DNA from: Sandaracinus sp.
Lineage (GTDB): Bacteria > Myxococcota_A > Polyangia > Polyangiales > Houyiibacteriaceae
Length of the DNA: 64,000 nt
Assembly (NCBI GenBank): GCA_020633125.1
Contig: JACKEH010000013.1
Location: 31,376 to 95,375 of the forward strand
Direction: 5' to 3'
Part shown: positions 36,406 to 45,361 of the stretch, in pieces
How the letters are laid out: each line of letters begins with the position of its first letter
Position numbering within the stretch: the first letter of the stretch is position 1
The notes under the pieces: model-generated
What the model saw: only the letters and a program-made list of their open reading frames with translations
The model's database searches: none
Told to the model about the DNA's origin: nothing
Position numbers and translations under genes: made by a program

Positions 36406-37347
36406 TCAAGGTCGGAATCGATCGGTCGCCGCGAGGAGCGCCGCCGCCGTCCCTGGCTCGAGCGCCGAATGTCCCGCGTCCGGCACGATCACGAGCTCGC
36501 TCTTCGGCCAGGCGCGATGCAGATCCCACGCGCTCTTCGCCGGGCAGACGACGTCGTAGCGTCCCTGCACGATCACGCCCGGGATGTCCGCGAGGCGATG
36601 CGCGTCGCGAAGCAGCTGCCCGTCTTCTTCGAAGAAGCCCGCGTTGACGAAGTAGTGGCATTCGATGCGCGCGAAGGCCTCGGCGAAGCGCGGTGCTTCG
36701 GTCTTCGCGACGAGCTTCGGGTCGGGCAACAAACGCGACGTGCGTCCTTCCCAACCGCTCCACGCCTTCGCCGCCTGCGCGCGAATCGCGGCGTCCTCGC
36801 TCGTCAGGCGCGCGTAATACGCACGGACGAAGTCGCCGCGCTCGGCCTCCGGAATCGGCGCCACGAAGCCTTCCCACGCGTCGGGGTAGATGCGACTGCA
36901 GCCGTCTTGGTAATACCAACGCACCTCTTCTTCGCGCACGAGGAAGATGCCGCGAAGCACGAGCTCGCTGACGCGCTCGGGGTGTGTCTGCGCGTACGCG
37001 AGCGAGAGCGAGCTGCCCCAGCTGCCTCCGAAGAGCTGCCAGCGTTCGATGCCGAGGTGCTCGCGGAGCCGCTCCATGTCGGCCACGAGGTGCCACGTCG
37101 TGTTGTCCTCGAGCGACGCGAAAGGCTCGCTCTTGCCGCAGCCGCGCTGGTCGAAGAGCACGATGCGGTACGCCTCGGGATCGAAGAATCGGCGCTGCGT
37201 CGGATCGGTGCCGCCGCCGGGCCCACCGTGAACGAAGACGACCGGCTTTCCCTTCGGGTTTCCACACTGCTCGTAGTGGATGCGGTGGCGACCGTCGACG
37301 GCAAGCCAGCCTTCGTCGAAGGGGGCGATCTCGGGATAGAGCGGCAT
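36406..37347 (-). CDS. pip: Proline iminopeptidase (313 aa)
   Basis: Alpha/beta-hydrolase of the S33 family. HGGPGGGTDPTQRRFFDPE, the FDQRGCGKSEP loop, nucleophile elbow GGSWGSSLSLAYAQ, and LVLRGIFLVREEEVRWYYQ are nearly diagnostic for Pip. Asp is in VQGRYDVVCP and His in VPDAGHSA. It releases N-terminal proline from peptides in the cytoplasm. Start ATG at 37347 gives MPLYPEIAPFDEGWLAVDG, the common Pip N-terminus. It is convergent with the acyl-CoA ligase gene. Confidence 0.93.
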   Translation of the reverse strand: MPLYPEIAPFDEGWLAVDGRHRIHYEQCGNPKGKPVVFVHGGPGGGTDPTQRRFFDPEAYRIVLFDQRGCGKSEPFASLEDNTTWHLVADMERLREHLGIERWQLFGGSWGSSLSLAYAQTHPERVSELVLRGIFLVREEEVRWYYQDGCSRIYPDAWEGFVAPIPEAERGDFVRAYYARLTSEDAAIRAQAAKAWSGWEGRTSRLLPDPKLVAKTEAPRFAEAFARIECHYFVNAGFFEEDGQLLRDAHRLADIPGVIVQGRYDVVCPAKSAWDLHRAWPKSELVIVPDAGHSALEPGTAAALLAATDRFRP

Positions 37348-37427
37348 GGCGCACCATAGCAGCCGTGTCCGACCTGTCGGTGTCGAACCCACGACGAAGC
37401 CCGCGAAATCGAGACGCGCGACGCGGG

Positions 37428-38309
37428 TCAGGCGAAGAAGTTCACGACGAGATGCGCGGCCAACCCCGCCGCCAACGGAATCGAGAGGTTGTCGTCGACG
37501 CGCCCCACGCTCGCGAGCTCGCCGAGCGCCCCGGCGCACGCCATCGCGAACGCGAGCCCCCACGCGACCGGACCGAAGAGAAAGAGCGCGCCTCCCGCGG
37601 CGAACGTGCCGGTGGCGACGAACGCGATCGAGCCTTCGAGCGTGCGCTGGCGTCCGATCGCGTGTCGCCCGAAGCGTCGACCGAAGTACGACGCCGAAGG
37701 ATCCGCCGCCGCGAGAATCGCGACCGCCGCCGCAGCGTGCGCGACGGGCGTCGTCCATGCGAGCACACAGAGCGAGGTCGCGTACCACGTGCCGCTCGTG
37801 ACCGCGTGCCGTTCGAAAGGGTGCGCCGTCGCCGAGAGCGCGGCGTCGACCCGTCGGCGCCATCGCCGGCTCACCCGCCGCGCGCCTTCGAGCAGCCACA
37901 CCGACGCGCAGGCGCAGCTGGCCGTCCAGAGGCGCGTTCGAGGGTCCGCGAGCCACAACAACACGAGCGCCGCGACGCCTACCGCCACGTGAACCAGCGA
38001 GCGCCGAACGTTCACGCGCCGAAGCCGCGGCAGCCGCGCACCGAGCGCGAGCGAGGCGTCCTCGTAAGCGTCCGCCAGCGACGTCGGTACGCGCAGGCGC
38101 TCCGCCGTCAGCACCTCGTCGAGCGCGGCCAACAAAGCGTCACGCTCCGCCGCCGAAACCCCACTCTTTGCGAGGCGTTCCCGAAGCACCACCAGACGCG
38201 CACGCGCCTCCGTCGCCTCCGTGAGCTCGAGGGCACGAAGCTCCCGGTGCAGTGCGCGCAGCAGCGCATGATCGGGGGTCGGCACGAACGCCGCGAACGT
38301 AGCACGCAC
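37428..38309 (-). CDS. Polyprenol/diacylglycerol kinase-like membrane protein (293 aa)
   Basis: The C-terminal two thirds hold six or seven hydrophobic helices and the motif DPSASYFGRRFGRHAIGRQR with LEGSIAF, the CTP-dependent kinase (SEC59/DGK1/CdsA-like) signature that binds the nucleotide and the lipid. The N-terminal hundred residues are helical and charged (RLVVLRERLAKSGVSAAERD), not found in the minimal family. GTG at 38309 gives MRATFAAFVPTPDHALLRAL; this is the only start before a long non-coding gap. The protein would phosphorylate a lipid alcohol in the inner membrane. Substrate not proven. Confidence 0.78.
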   Translation of the reverse strand: MRATFAAFVPTPDHALLRALHRELRALELTEATEARARLVVLRERLAKSGVSAAERDALLAALDEVLTAERLRVPTSLADAYEDASLALGARLPRLRRVNVRRSLVHVAVGVAALVLLWLADPRTRLWTASCACASVWLLEGARRVSRRWRRRVDAALSATAHPFERHAVTSGTWYATSLCVLAWTTPVAHAAAAVAILAAADPSASYFGRRFGRHAIGRQRTLEGSIAFVATGTFAAGGALFLFGPVAWGLAFAMACAGALGELASVGRVDDNLSIPLAAGLAAHLVVNFFA

Positions 38310-38586
38310 GCCCAGGTTTCGTGACCGGACGTCACGGTCGAGCGCGCGAGATCGCCGCGATCGCCGGCTGCCCCGCGGGCGTCGGGAAAGCGCGCGCCTT
38401 CGCCCCGCCCCGAGCTCGAACCAGGCGCAGATCCCTGCTCCGACGCCGCCGTGATGCAATAACCTTGGGGACCAGCCGCCCAAGGGGTCCCCTCCCCCGG
38501 CGGTCGCAAGACGTACCTCTCGGGTGGCCTCTGGGCCCCTCGGGCCGTCGGGCTTCTTCCCGGCGGTCGATGCACCGCCTCCCCTC
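38310..38586. other. Divergent intergenic region, no gene seen
   Basis: 277 bp between two divergent genes, GC-rich. It contains GGACGTCACGGTC (palindromic GACGTC core) and the imperfect repeat CCTTGGGG…CCCAAGGGG at about 38463-38487, which could be a hairpin or operator. No convincing -10/-35 pair is visible. Confidence 0.4.
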
Positions 38587-39627
38587 ATGCCCCGGATCGT
38601 CCCCGTGCTGCTCGCCCTCGCCGCCTGCACCCCGAAGCTCGCGCCCTCGGAAGAGGCGTTGGCGTTCGAGCAGGAGCTCGAGGACGTGATGGCGGGCGCA
38701 GGGCTACGTCGCACCCAAGAGTGGCGGACCGTCGCGCTCGACGACGCACGCCTCGCGTACATCGACATCGGCATCCCACGCAGCGATTGCCGCGTCCTGG
38801 TGGTGCTCACCGACGGCGAAGGCGAGATCCTCGAGCTGCGGCGCGAGCCCTACGTCAGCCTCGGCGCGCCCGGTGTCTCGTGGTTCCCGGTCTGCGCCGA
38901 CGATCCCGGTCCACGCAGCGTCGCTTCGACCGTCGTCGCGCGTGCCCCGATGAGCCGAGCGATTCACCTCGCGATCTACGAAGGCCCCGGCCGCGAAGCG
39001 ATCGCCGCGCTCGCGCGCAACTACCTGCCGGAGCCTGCGCCCTTGGTGCCGGCTGCGCCCAGCCCGCCGCGACCGGTTCCTTCGATCGTCTCGGACGACG
39101 GCTCGAACGAGGTGACCGCGCCCGCCGAGCCCGCCGAGCCCGAGGGCCCGTGCGGCACCGACGCGCGCGCCGCGGCGCTCGAGTCCTACGCGGAAGGCCG
39201 CGAAGCCGCCGAGCGTGGCGACCTCGACGCCGCGGCCGACGCGTTCGACCACGCCTACGCGTGTGTCCCGGACGGCACGATTCTCTTCAACGCGGCCGCG
39301 GTGCACGCCCGCCGGGGTGACGCGCGGGCCGCGGTCGAGCGCTACGTCACGTTGATCGAAGCCCACGGCGACGCGCTGACCCGAGTGATGCGCCGCCAAG
39401 TCGACGACGCGCTCGCCGCGCTTCGTCGCCCCGTGCGCGTGAACGTCGAAAGCCCCGCGGGCTTCGTGGTCACGATCGGCGGCGTCGTCCTCGATCGCGG
39501 TGAAGGGCGCGTCGTCCCCGGCACCTACGAGATCGTCTGGCGCCGGGGCGAGACCCGCGAGACGACCGAGGTGCAGGTGCGGCCGGGCGAACGCCTTCGG
39601 GTGCCTTCCCCGGAGGGCCTGCGATGA
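38587..39627 (+). CDS. Lipoprotein with TPR-like repeat and PEGA-like end, coupled to a kinase (346 aa)
   Basis: Start ATG at 38587 gives a lipoprotein signal with lipobox LAACTPK (Cys 14). The first 140 residues form a sensor-like domain (DDARLAYIDIGIPRSDCRVL). Then a Pro-rich linker, two TPR-like helices (AAALESYAEGREAAERGDLD, ILFNAAAVHARRGDARAAVE), and a PEGA-type C-terminus (VRVNVESPAGFVVTIGGVVL, then GEGRVVPGTYEIVWRRGE). The stop overlaps the kinase ATG (ATGA). It may sense an envelope state and present it to the kinase, which has an external C-terminal tail; that link is inference. Confidence 0.82.
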   Translation: MPRIVPVLLALAACTPKLAPSEEALAFEQELEDVMAGAGLRRTQEWRTVALDDARLAYIDIGIPRSDCRVLVVLTDGEGEILELRREPYVSLGAPGVSWFPVCADDPGPRSVASTVVARAPMSRAIHLAIYEGPGREAIAALARNYLPEPAPLVPAAPSPPRPVPSIVSDDGSNEVTAPAEPAEPEGPCGTDARAAALESYAEGREAAERGDLDAAADAFDHAYACVPDGTILFNAAAVHARRGDARAAVERYVTLIEAHGDALTRVMRRQVDDALAALRRPVRVNVESPAGFVVTIGGVVLDRGEGRVVPGTYEIVWRRGETRETTEVQVRPGERLRVPSPEGLR

Positions 39628-41076
39628 TCGGCCGCCACCTCGGCAAGTACGAGCTGCTCGGAAAGCTCGGTGGCGGCGGCATGGGCGAGGTCTTCTTGGC
39701 GCGTCGCGCGAGCGCGGCCGGCGTCGGCAAACCCGTCGTCGTGAAGGTCGTGCATCGAAGGCACGCGCGCAGCGAAGATCTTCGCGCGATGTTCCTCGAC
39801 GAGGCGCGGCTCGCGGCGTCGATTCGTCATCCGAACGTCGCGGCGGTGGAGGACCTCGGCGAAGAGGGCGACGAGCTCTACATGGTGATCGAGCACGTGC
39901 CCGGCGCGTCGCTCTCGCAGGTGCTCGCCAAGCTGCACACGATGACGCGCCGCTTGAAGCCGGCGATGAGCGTCGCCGTCGTCGCCGAAGCCGCGTCGGG
40001 ACTTCACGCCGCGCACGAAGCGCGTGACGAACGAGGGCGCCCGCTGAACATCGTGCATCGCGACGTCAGCCCGCAGAACGTGCTGCTCGGCACCCAAGGT
40101 CAGGTGAAGGTCATCGACTTCGGGGTCGCGAAGGCCTCGCAACGTCTGCAGAAGACCACCGGCAAGCAGCTCAAGGGCAAGCTGCGCTACATGGCGCCGG
40201 AGCAGCTCGACGGTGAGGTCGATCCGCGCACCGACGTCTTCGCGCTCGGCGTCGTGATCTGGGAGACGCTGACCGCGACGCGGCTCTTCGAAGACCCCGA
40301 CGACGCCAAGGTGATTCGCCGCATCTTGGCCGGTGACGTCCCGCGACCGAGCGACTTCGCGGACGTGCCGCCCGAGCTCGAAGCCTGCGTGATGCGCGCG
40401 CTCGCCAAGAACAAAGACGATCGGCACCCGAGCGCGGAAGCCTTCGGCGAGGCGTTGCGCGAGGCTTGCCCCGAGCACCTCGAAGCCGACGCCGTCGAGC
40501 GCGCGTCGATGTTGCTCGGCCTGCTCGGTCCCGAAATCGACGACCGCTCGCAACGCGTCGGTCTGCCGCTCGTGTCGGCGCTCGACACGCAAGAGCTCGC
40601 GACCAAGCCGCTGCAGGCGGTGCAACGGTGGACCGAGCCGGCGACACCGCGGCACAAGCCCCGCGAGCGCCCGGATGCGCCGCCCAAGCGGGTCTCGATC
40701 GCAGCCGAACCGGCGGCGCCCGCCAAACGAAACAACGGTCTCTGGCTCGCGGGCGGCGTGCTCGCGCTCGGCGGCTTCGCGGTCGGGCTCGGCGTCGTGT
40801 CGTTCTTGGTGCCGCAGGGTGAGGCGCCCGCGGCGGTCACGACGACCCCGACCGGCGCCGGCATGGCGCCCCGGTGGACGCGGGCCTCGACGCGCACGTG
40901 GCGCAGACGAGCCGCCGGTCGACGCGGTGCACGACACGACGAACGACACGGCGCGCGACGAAGCCCCACGCGACACCGCGCCCTCGCGCAGCACCACGCC
41001 CTCGCGAAGCACACGTCCGGCGCGCCCGCGCTTTCCGCTCGCGGACGTCGAAGACCCCTTCGCGGACGACCTCTGA
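39624..41076 (+). CDS. Membrane-anchored Ser/Thr protein kinase with frame breaks in the tail (about 484 aa)
   Basis: Kinase domain with LGGGGMGEVFLARRAS glycine loop, VVVKVV lysine, HRDVSPQNVLLG, VIDFGVAK, and YMAPEQLDG, all complete. A linker with Ala/Pro precedes a helix GGVLALGGFAVGLGVVSFL (about residues 374-392). After it the frame slips twice, near 40868 and 40905. Joining the frames gives an acidic Thr/Asp-rich external tail ending PLADVEDPFADDL at 41076. It is closely similar to the kinase at 196-1578 (HRDVSPQN, KLRYMAPEQL). It overlaps the TPR lipoprotein gene (ATGA), which suggests joint function. Confidence 0.9.
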
Positions 41077-41204
41077 CGAAGCGCCGAGCGCCCGTGCCCG
41101 TGCCCGTGCCCCTGCCCGAATGCTACCCCTCGCGACTCGGTCGTCCGCGCCCGTAGGCGCTCGAACCGCGACGCGCTCGATTCGCCACGCGCACGACGCC
41201 CCGC
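41077..41204. repeat. Short GTGCCC repeats between genes
   Basis: CCCGTGCCCGTGCCCGTGCC at about 41091-41114, identical in unit to the run at 52290-52312. It lies between convergent genes. No gene seen. Confidence 0.7.
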
Positions 41205-42146
41205 TCAGACCGGCACGACGGTCACCGACACCGCGAAGTGATCGGAGAGATCGATGTCTTGATGTCGGAAGACTTCGACCGACGCCTCGGTGCATTCGAG
41301 CGTCGCGAGCCCCGCGGGCTGCGTCTCGTCGAGCATCGCGGGCGCGAAGTCGAACGAGAACACGTAGTCGAGGCGCTCCCGCTCGTCCTCGCTCTTGCGC
41401 GTCATCGTGTTGCGCCGGCCGTCGAAGGTGAAGCCGGGCACGGTGTCGTGACGCGCGCGAAAGAGGTCGCGCGGACGCTCCATCTTCTCGAGCAACGCGC
41501 GGTATTCCGAGGTCGCGACGAGGTGTCCGTCGCCGACGATCGGAGCCTCCGCGACGACGTTGAAGTCGCCGAGCGCCACCGCGGCGACCTTCGCCTTGTT
41601 CTTCGGCGCGGCGAGCGCCTTGCCGACGAAACGACGCAGCTCGCTGAGCTGCTGCGCGCGGATGTGGTGATGGTCGGAGCCAGCCTGTAGATGCGTGCCG
41701 AAGACGAAGAGCGAGTGCACCGCGCCCCAGCGATCGTTCACGCGAAGCAACGCGCCGATCACGCCCTTGTCGACCAACGCGTCCGGTCCGCGTTTGACGC
41801 CGTATTCGTGAAAGGCGACCGCCGTGACCGCGAGACGCGACGCGACGAAGAGCCCGCTGTCGTCGTTGAAGAGGTCGTTGCCGAAAGGGCCGTGGGTCTC
41901 GTAGCCGCGCTTCTCGAGCGCCTTGCGGATCACCGCGCGCGCGCCTTCGTCGAAGAGCTCCTGCAACACGATCACGTCCCAATCGCCGGCCGCGAGCGCC
42001 TTCGCGATCACCTTCGCGCGCTCGAGGTCGGAGAAGCCCGAGAGCTCCCACCAGCCCCGCGGATCGGCGATCGGCGCGATGCCGAGCTTCGCGAGCGCCG
42101 GCAGCATCTTCACGTTCCAAGTGAGGAGTCGAAGCGGAGTCGCCAT
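41205..42146 (-). CDS. Endonuclease/exonuclease/phosphatase-family enzyme, sphingomyelinase-like (313 aa)
   Basis: EEP fold: LRLLTWNVKMLPALA at the N-terminus, VLQELFDEGARAVIRKAL (catalytic Glu, metal), FGTHLQAGSDHH (Asp/His), VAAVALGDFNVV (D-x-N), RLDYVFSF and DLSDHFAVSV (C-terminal D-H). The overall fit is best for neutral sphingomyelinase/phospholipase C-like members. No signal peptide is seen with the ATG at 42146 (MATPLRLLTWNV), so it would be cytoplasmic unless the start is further upstream. It acts on phosphodiester bonds in a lipid or nucleic acid. Substrate unknown. Confidence 0.85.
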   Translation of the reverse strand: MATPLRLLTWNVKMLPALAKLGIAPIADPRGWWELSGFSDLERAKVIAKALAAGDWDVIVLQELFDEGARAVIRKALEKRGYETHGPFGNDLFNDDSGLFVASRLAVTAVAFHEYGVKRGPDALVDKGVIGALLRVNDRWGAVHSLFVFGTHLQAGSDHHHIRAQQLSELRRFVGKALAAPKNKAKVAAVALGDFNVVAEAPIVGDGHLVATSEYRALLEKMERPRDLFRARHDTVPGFTFDGRRNTMTRKSEDERERLDYVFSFDFAPAMLDETQPAGLATLECTEASVEVFRHQDIDLSDHFAVSVTVVPV

Positions 42147-42423
42147 GCCGTCGACCCTACACGGCCGTCGCGAGTCGCGTTCGAGTTTCGGCCGGTCGCG
42201 AGCCCTCGATTTCGGCGACGCCCCCTCGGAGAGACGGCGCTCTGCGACCGTCCATGGATGCGGCAAAGCCGACGGGAAGCGACGGCCCCCACTTGACACC
42301 CCACCCCTTTGGGCCGTACGACCCCGTCGCTGAATCGCGGTTCAGACGGCTTCCCTCCACCGGAGGAGGCGTTCGAGCCGAGCAACCTCAAGCCCCTCAA
42401 TCCGGCCCCTGAAGGAGCATCCG
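42147..42423. promoter_or_regulatory. Divergent promoter region and RBS of the SCP2 gene
   Basis: About 277 bp between divergent genes. A TTGACA at 42293-42298 sits 17 bp ahead of a weak GTACGA. The only clear site is the ribosome binding site GAAGGAG at 42411-42417, seven bases before the ATG at 42424, strong for this genome. No further gene seen. Confidence 0.5.
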
Positions 42424-42747
42424 ATGCCCGACGCCAAGACCTCGTTCGAGAAGGACATTCCCGCCCGCATCGCCAACGACCCCGACAAGGCCAAGAACGT
42501 CGGCGCGATCTTCCTCTTCAAGATCACGGGCGACGATGGCGGCACCTGGACGGTGAACCTCAAGGACGAGCTCGGCGTCGTCGAGGGCGACGCGGGCAAC
42601 TCGATGTGCACCATCGAGACCTCGTCGGAGAACTGGGTCCAGATCAGCGACAACCCGGCCGTCGCGATGCAGCTCTACTTCAGCGGCGAGCTGAAGGTCG
42701 CGGGCGACGCGATGCTCGCGACGAAGCTTCAAGAGATCCTGAGCTGA
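42424..42747 (+). CDS. SCP2 sterol-carrier-domain protein (107 aa)
   Basis: Small single-domain protein: an N-terminal helix (SFEKDIPARIANDPDKAKNV), then strands IFLFKITGDDGGTWTVNLKD, CTIETSSENWVQISDNPAVA and MQLYFSGELKVAGDAMLATK, the standard SCP2 lipid-binding core. It is cytoplasmic, binds acyl-CoA or sterol-like lipids and probably carries them to enzymes such as the CoA transferase downstream. Start ATG at 42424 is preceded by a strong RBS. A rho-independent terminator follows at 42762, so it is likely a single-gene transcript, probably well expressed. Confidence 0.92.
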   Translation: MPDAKTSFEKDIPARIANDPDKAKNVGAIFLFKITGDDGGTWTVNLKDELGVVEGDAGNSMCTIETSSENWVQISDNPAVAMQLYFSGELKVAGDAMLATKLQEILS

Positions 42748-42761
42748 ACGCTCGCGATCGG

Positions 42762-42793
42762 AAAAACGCCCCGCCCTCGCGCGGGGCTTTTTC
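42762..42793 (+). terminator. Rho-independent terminator after the SCP2 gene
   Basis: AAAAACGCCCCGCCCTCGCG followed by CGGGGCTTTTTC: a GC stem of about 7 bp (GCCCCGC/GCGGGGC) with a short loop, flanked by an A-run and a T5 run. It lies 15 bp after the SCP2 stop. Confidence 0.9.
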
Positions 42794-42877
42794 GTTGGTG
42801 CCCGCTTCGCTTTCGTTCGTTTTCGCCAGGCGCTTCGACGCCACGCTCTCGTTCCCGTCCCGTTCCCGAGGTGAACC

Positions 42878-44023
42878 GTGTCCCGACCGCTCGAAGGCAT
42901 TCGTGTGCTCGACCTCTCTCGGCTCCTGCCGGGTCCCTTCGCCTCGATGGTGCTCGCCGATCTCGGCGCGAGCGTCGACAAGGTCGAAGACCCCAAAGGC
43001 GGCGACTACCTGCGCGTGATGCCGCCGCAGGCGCCCGACGGGATGAACGCGATCTTTCACACGCTCAACCGCGGCAAACGAAGCCTGGTGCTCGACCTCA
43101 AGCGCCCCGAAGGGCGCGACGCGCTGCTGCGTCTCTTGCCGCGCTACGACGTCGTGCTCGAGAGCTTTCGCCCTGGCGTCCTCGCGCGCCTCGGCCTCGG
43201 CTACGACGTGATGCACGAGGCGAACCCCGGACTCGTGATCTGCGCGATCACCGGCTACGGCCAAGACGGCCCGCTCGTCGACCGCGCCGGCCACGACCTC
43301 AACTACCTCGCGCGCGCTGGCGTGCTCGGCTTCACCGGCCCGAGCGAGGGACCGCCGCAACCGCCGGGCATGCAGGTCGCCGACGTCGGTGGCGGCCTCT
43401 ACGGCCTCGTCGGCGTGCTCGCCGCGCTCTACGAGCGAACGCGCACCGGTCGCGGCGCCGTGGTCGACGTCGCGATGGCCGAAGCCGCGGCCAGCTTCGC
43501 CGTGTTCGGCTTCGGAACGCGCGCGGGAGGCATGGACCTCGGCCGCGGCAACGACGTCCTCTGCGGCGGCATCGCGCCCTACGGCACCTACGCGACGAAA
43601 GACGGCGGCGCCGTCGCCCTCGCCGCGCTCGAGCCGAAGTTCTGGCTCGCCTTCTGCGCCGGCGTCGGAATCCCGGGCGACATGCAGGCCCTCGTCCCCG
43701 GCCCACACCAAGCGGCGCTGAAGGCGAAGCTCCGCGACCTCTTCGCCACCAAGACCCGCGACGAGTGGACCGCCTTCAACACCGAGCACGACTGCTGCCT
43801 CGAGCCCGTGCTCAGCCCCGCCGAAGCCCTCGACGATCCCCACGCCCGCCACCGCGGCGTCGTCGTGCGCGAGGGCGGCATCACACGCCTCGCGACGCCG
43901 GCCGCGCCTCCCGCGGAAGGCCTCGCGCCGAAGCAGGGCGAACAATCGCGCGCCATCCTCGAAGAAGCGGGCTTCTCGGCGGAGGAGATCGACGCGTTGA
44001 AGGCTTCGGGCGCGACGCGCTGA
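42878..44023 (+). CDS. CaiB/BaiF-family CoA transferase or alpha-methylacyl-CoA racemase (381 aa)
   Basis: Starts at GTG 42878 with the standard family beginning MSRPLEGIRVLDLSRLLPGP. KVEDPKGGDYLRVMPP, NRGKRSLVLDLKRPEGRD, VVLESFRPGVLARLGL and HDLNYLARAGVLGFTG with GHD (catalytic Asp in the His-Asp element) are all family motifs. It resembles alpha-methylacyl-CoA racemase, which inverts the 2-methyl stereocentre of branched acyl-CoAs before beta-oxidation. CoA transferase is the alternative. Length of 381 aa is normal. Downstream is a gap and a convergent lipoprotein gene. Confidence 0.88.
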   Translation: MSRPLEGIRVLDLSRLLPGPFASMVLADLGASVDKVEDPKGGDYLRVMPPQAPDGMNAIFHTLNRGKRSLVLDLKRPEGRDALLRLLPRYDVVLESFRPGVLARLGLGYDVMHEANPGLVICAITGYGQDGPLVDRAGHDLNYLARAGVLGFTGPSEGPPQPPGMQVADVGGGLYGLVGVLAALYERTRTGRGAVVDVAMAEAAASFAVFGFGTRAGGMDLGRGNDVLCGGIAPYGTYATKDGGAVALAALEPKFWLAFCAGVGIPGDMQALVPGPHQAALKAKLRDLFATKTRDEWTAFNTEHDCCLEPVLSPAEALDDPHARHRGVVVREGGITRLATPAAPPAEGLAPKQGEQSRAILEEAGFSAEEIDALKASGATR

Positions 44024-44127
44024 GCCCGACGTCGAGACGCGCGGCGCTCGAGGGTCCGCCCGTCCCGTCGGGCAACTCCCGCCGGGGTCGAGCACGACGT
44101 CGCGACGACCTTTCGACCGCCGCAGGC

Positions 44128-44877
44128 TCAGATCCCCGGCGGGAACTCCGCGAGCATCGTCGCGCCGTCGTCGAAGGTCAGCATGAGCCGGCCTGCGGGG
44201 CGCTCGCCGCTCGTCACCGGCGCACCGATCGTGAGCGTTCCGGTGACCGACAAGACGGCGCCGGCCGCGGTGACGTCGCAGGAGCCGGCGCCGCCGCCGC
44301 CCATCACGTCGAAGCGGTAGACCGAGAGCGCGCGCGCGCGGTTGCCTTCGACCTCGACCAACAAGGCTTCCCCGAGCTCGGCGCGGCCGACGCGGTAGGT
44401 CGCGTACTCGCTGGTGCTCGCCGTCCACTCGTGGTCGGGTCCCGCGCATCCGGGCCGCGACGTGTCGCTGCAGGTGACGCTCGTGGCGTCGACGCTCAGC
44501 GAAGGATCGACGACCACCGACAGAGGCCACACGTCGCCCGCCGCCGCGATCGACTCGAGGGTGCGAAGGTCGTGGGCCAGGTGGCCCGGATTCGACGTGC
44601 CGACGTCGGTCCACGGCCACGGCCCCGTCTCGACCTGGCAGCAGAGGTTCGTGTCCGGGCAATCGACGGCTCGGTACTCCTCCGGCATGCACGCGGTCGC
44701 GAAGCGCAGACACCCCACGTTCGAGCATCCGACGGTCGGAGCGCCCTCGCCCCCGCAGTCCGCGTCGAACGCGCGAAACTCGCACGAGGCCTCCGTGACC
44801 TCGCCGCACGGGTCTGCGCTCGATTCACCGCACCCCGACAAAGCAACACAAACCAGGATTCCAAGAAAAGCGCGCAT
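44128..44877 (-). CDS. Cys-rich lipoprotein of unknown function (249 aa)
   Basis: Signal MRAFLGILVCVALSGCGESS with lipobox LSGC (Cys 16). The first half of the mature protein has an ordered set of cysteines (DPCGEVTEASC, GCSNVGC, CMPEEY, CPDTNLCCQVE), probably a disulfide-linked domain; the second half is strand-rich with GTLTIGAPVTSGERPAGRLM. I do not recognise it. It converges with the CoA transferase gene. Its 484-bp upstream gap has a tandem repeat. Confidence 0.75.
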   Translation of the reverse strand: MRAFLGILVCVALSGCGESSADPCGEVTEASCEFRAFDADCGGEGAPTVGCSNVGCLRFATACMPEEYRAVDCPDTNLCCQVETGPWPWTDVGTSNPGHLAHDLRTLESIAAAGDVWPLSVVVDPSLSVDATSVTCSDTSRPGCAGPDHEWTASTSEYATYRVGRAELGEALLVEVEGNRARALSVYRFDVMGGGGAGSCDVTAAGAVLSVTGTLTIGAPVTSGERPAGRLMLTFDDGATMLAEFPPGI

Positions 44878-45361
44878 GTCCTCGAGGCTCCGAACGGCGA
44901 TTTCACTCCTACGACTCGCGAATCCTAGCGAGTCTCCCCCGCTCGCGCCCTCGCAAAATCACCCATCTTGCCGGACAGTTCTCCCCCATCGGGGGTAGAA
45001 CACCCCGGAGAATCGCGCATTGACACGCGATGGCACACGCGCCCCTTCGGCCGCGCCTCTCGTCCGCGTAGCTCGCACGGGATTCGTTCGCGGCTCAGGG
45101 TGCCGTTCACGGTCGTGCGAGCGCCACACCTCGGGTTCCCGTTCACCGTCGTGAGACCGCCGCGCCTCGGGGTCCCGTTCACGGTCGTGAGACCGCCGCG
45201 CCTCGGTGCCCCGCCGCGCCTCGGCGTCCCGGTCGCAGTCGTGAGAGCGCCGCGCCTGGCCGAACGCATACGACCCCTCTCACACCCATCACACGGTCGG
45301 AACGCATCGGCGCCGGAGAGGCGTTCTTCGCTCCGTGAACGGACGTGTACCCTCACTGCCG
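44878..45361. other. Intergenic gap with a 36-bp tandem repeat
   Basis: The gap holds the promoters of two divergent genes and the tandem array described separately. A minus-strand reading frame (44925-45446) crosses it, giving a 12-residue repeat like GLTTVNGTPRRG, but it has no recognisable start context and overlaps the next gene, so I leave it uncalled. Confidence 0.5.
45105..45265. repeat. 36-bp tandem repeat, about 4.4 units
   Basis: Unit: GTTCACGGTCGTGAGACCGC followed by CGCGCCTCGGGGTCCC. Three full units in a row (from 45105), an 18-bp partial unit, and a diverged last unit ending near 45265. Units are contiguous, with no spacers. Confidence 0.93.

Noticed and set aside
42238..42400. 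Further copy of the multi-hairpin element (GCGGCAAAGCCGAC)
   Set aside because: Only a short GC match to the middle hairpin; no paired arms or flanking core could be aligned.
45105..45265. Possible CRISPR array
   Set aside because: The 36-bp units touch each other with no unique spacers, and no cas genes are present.
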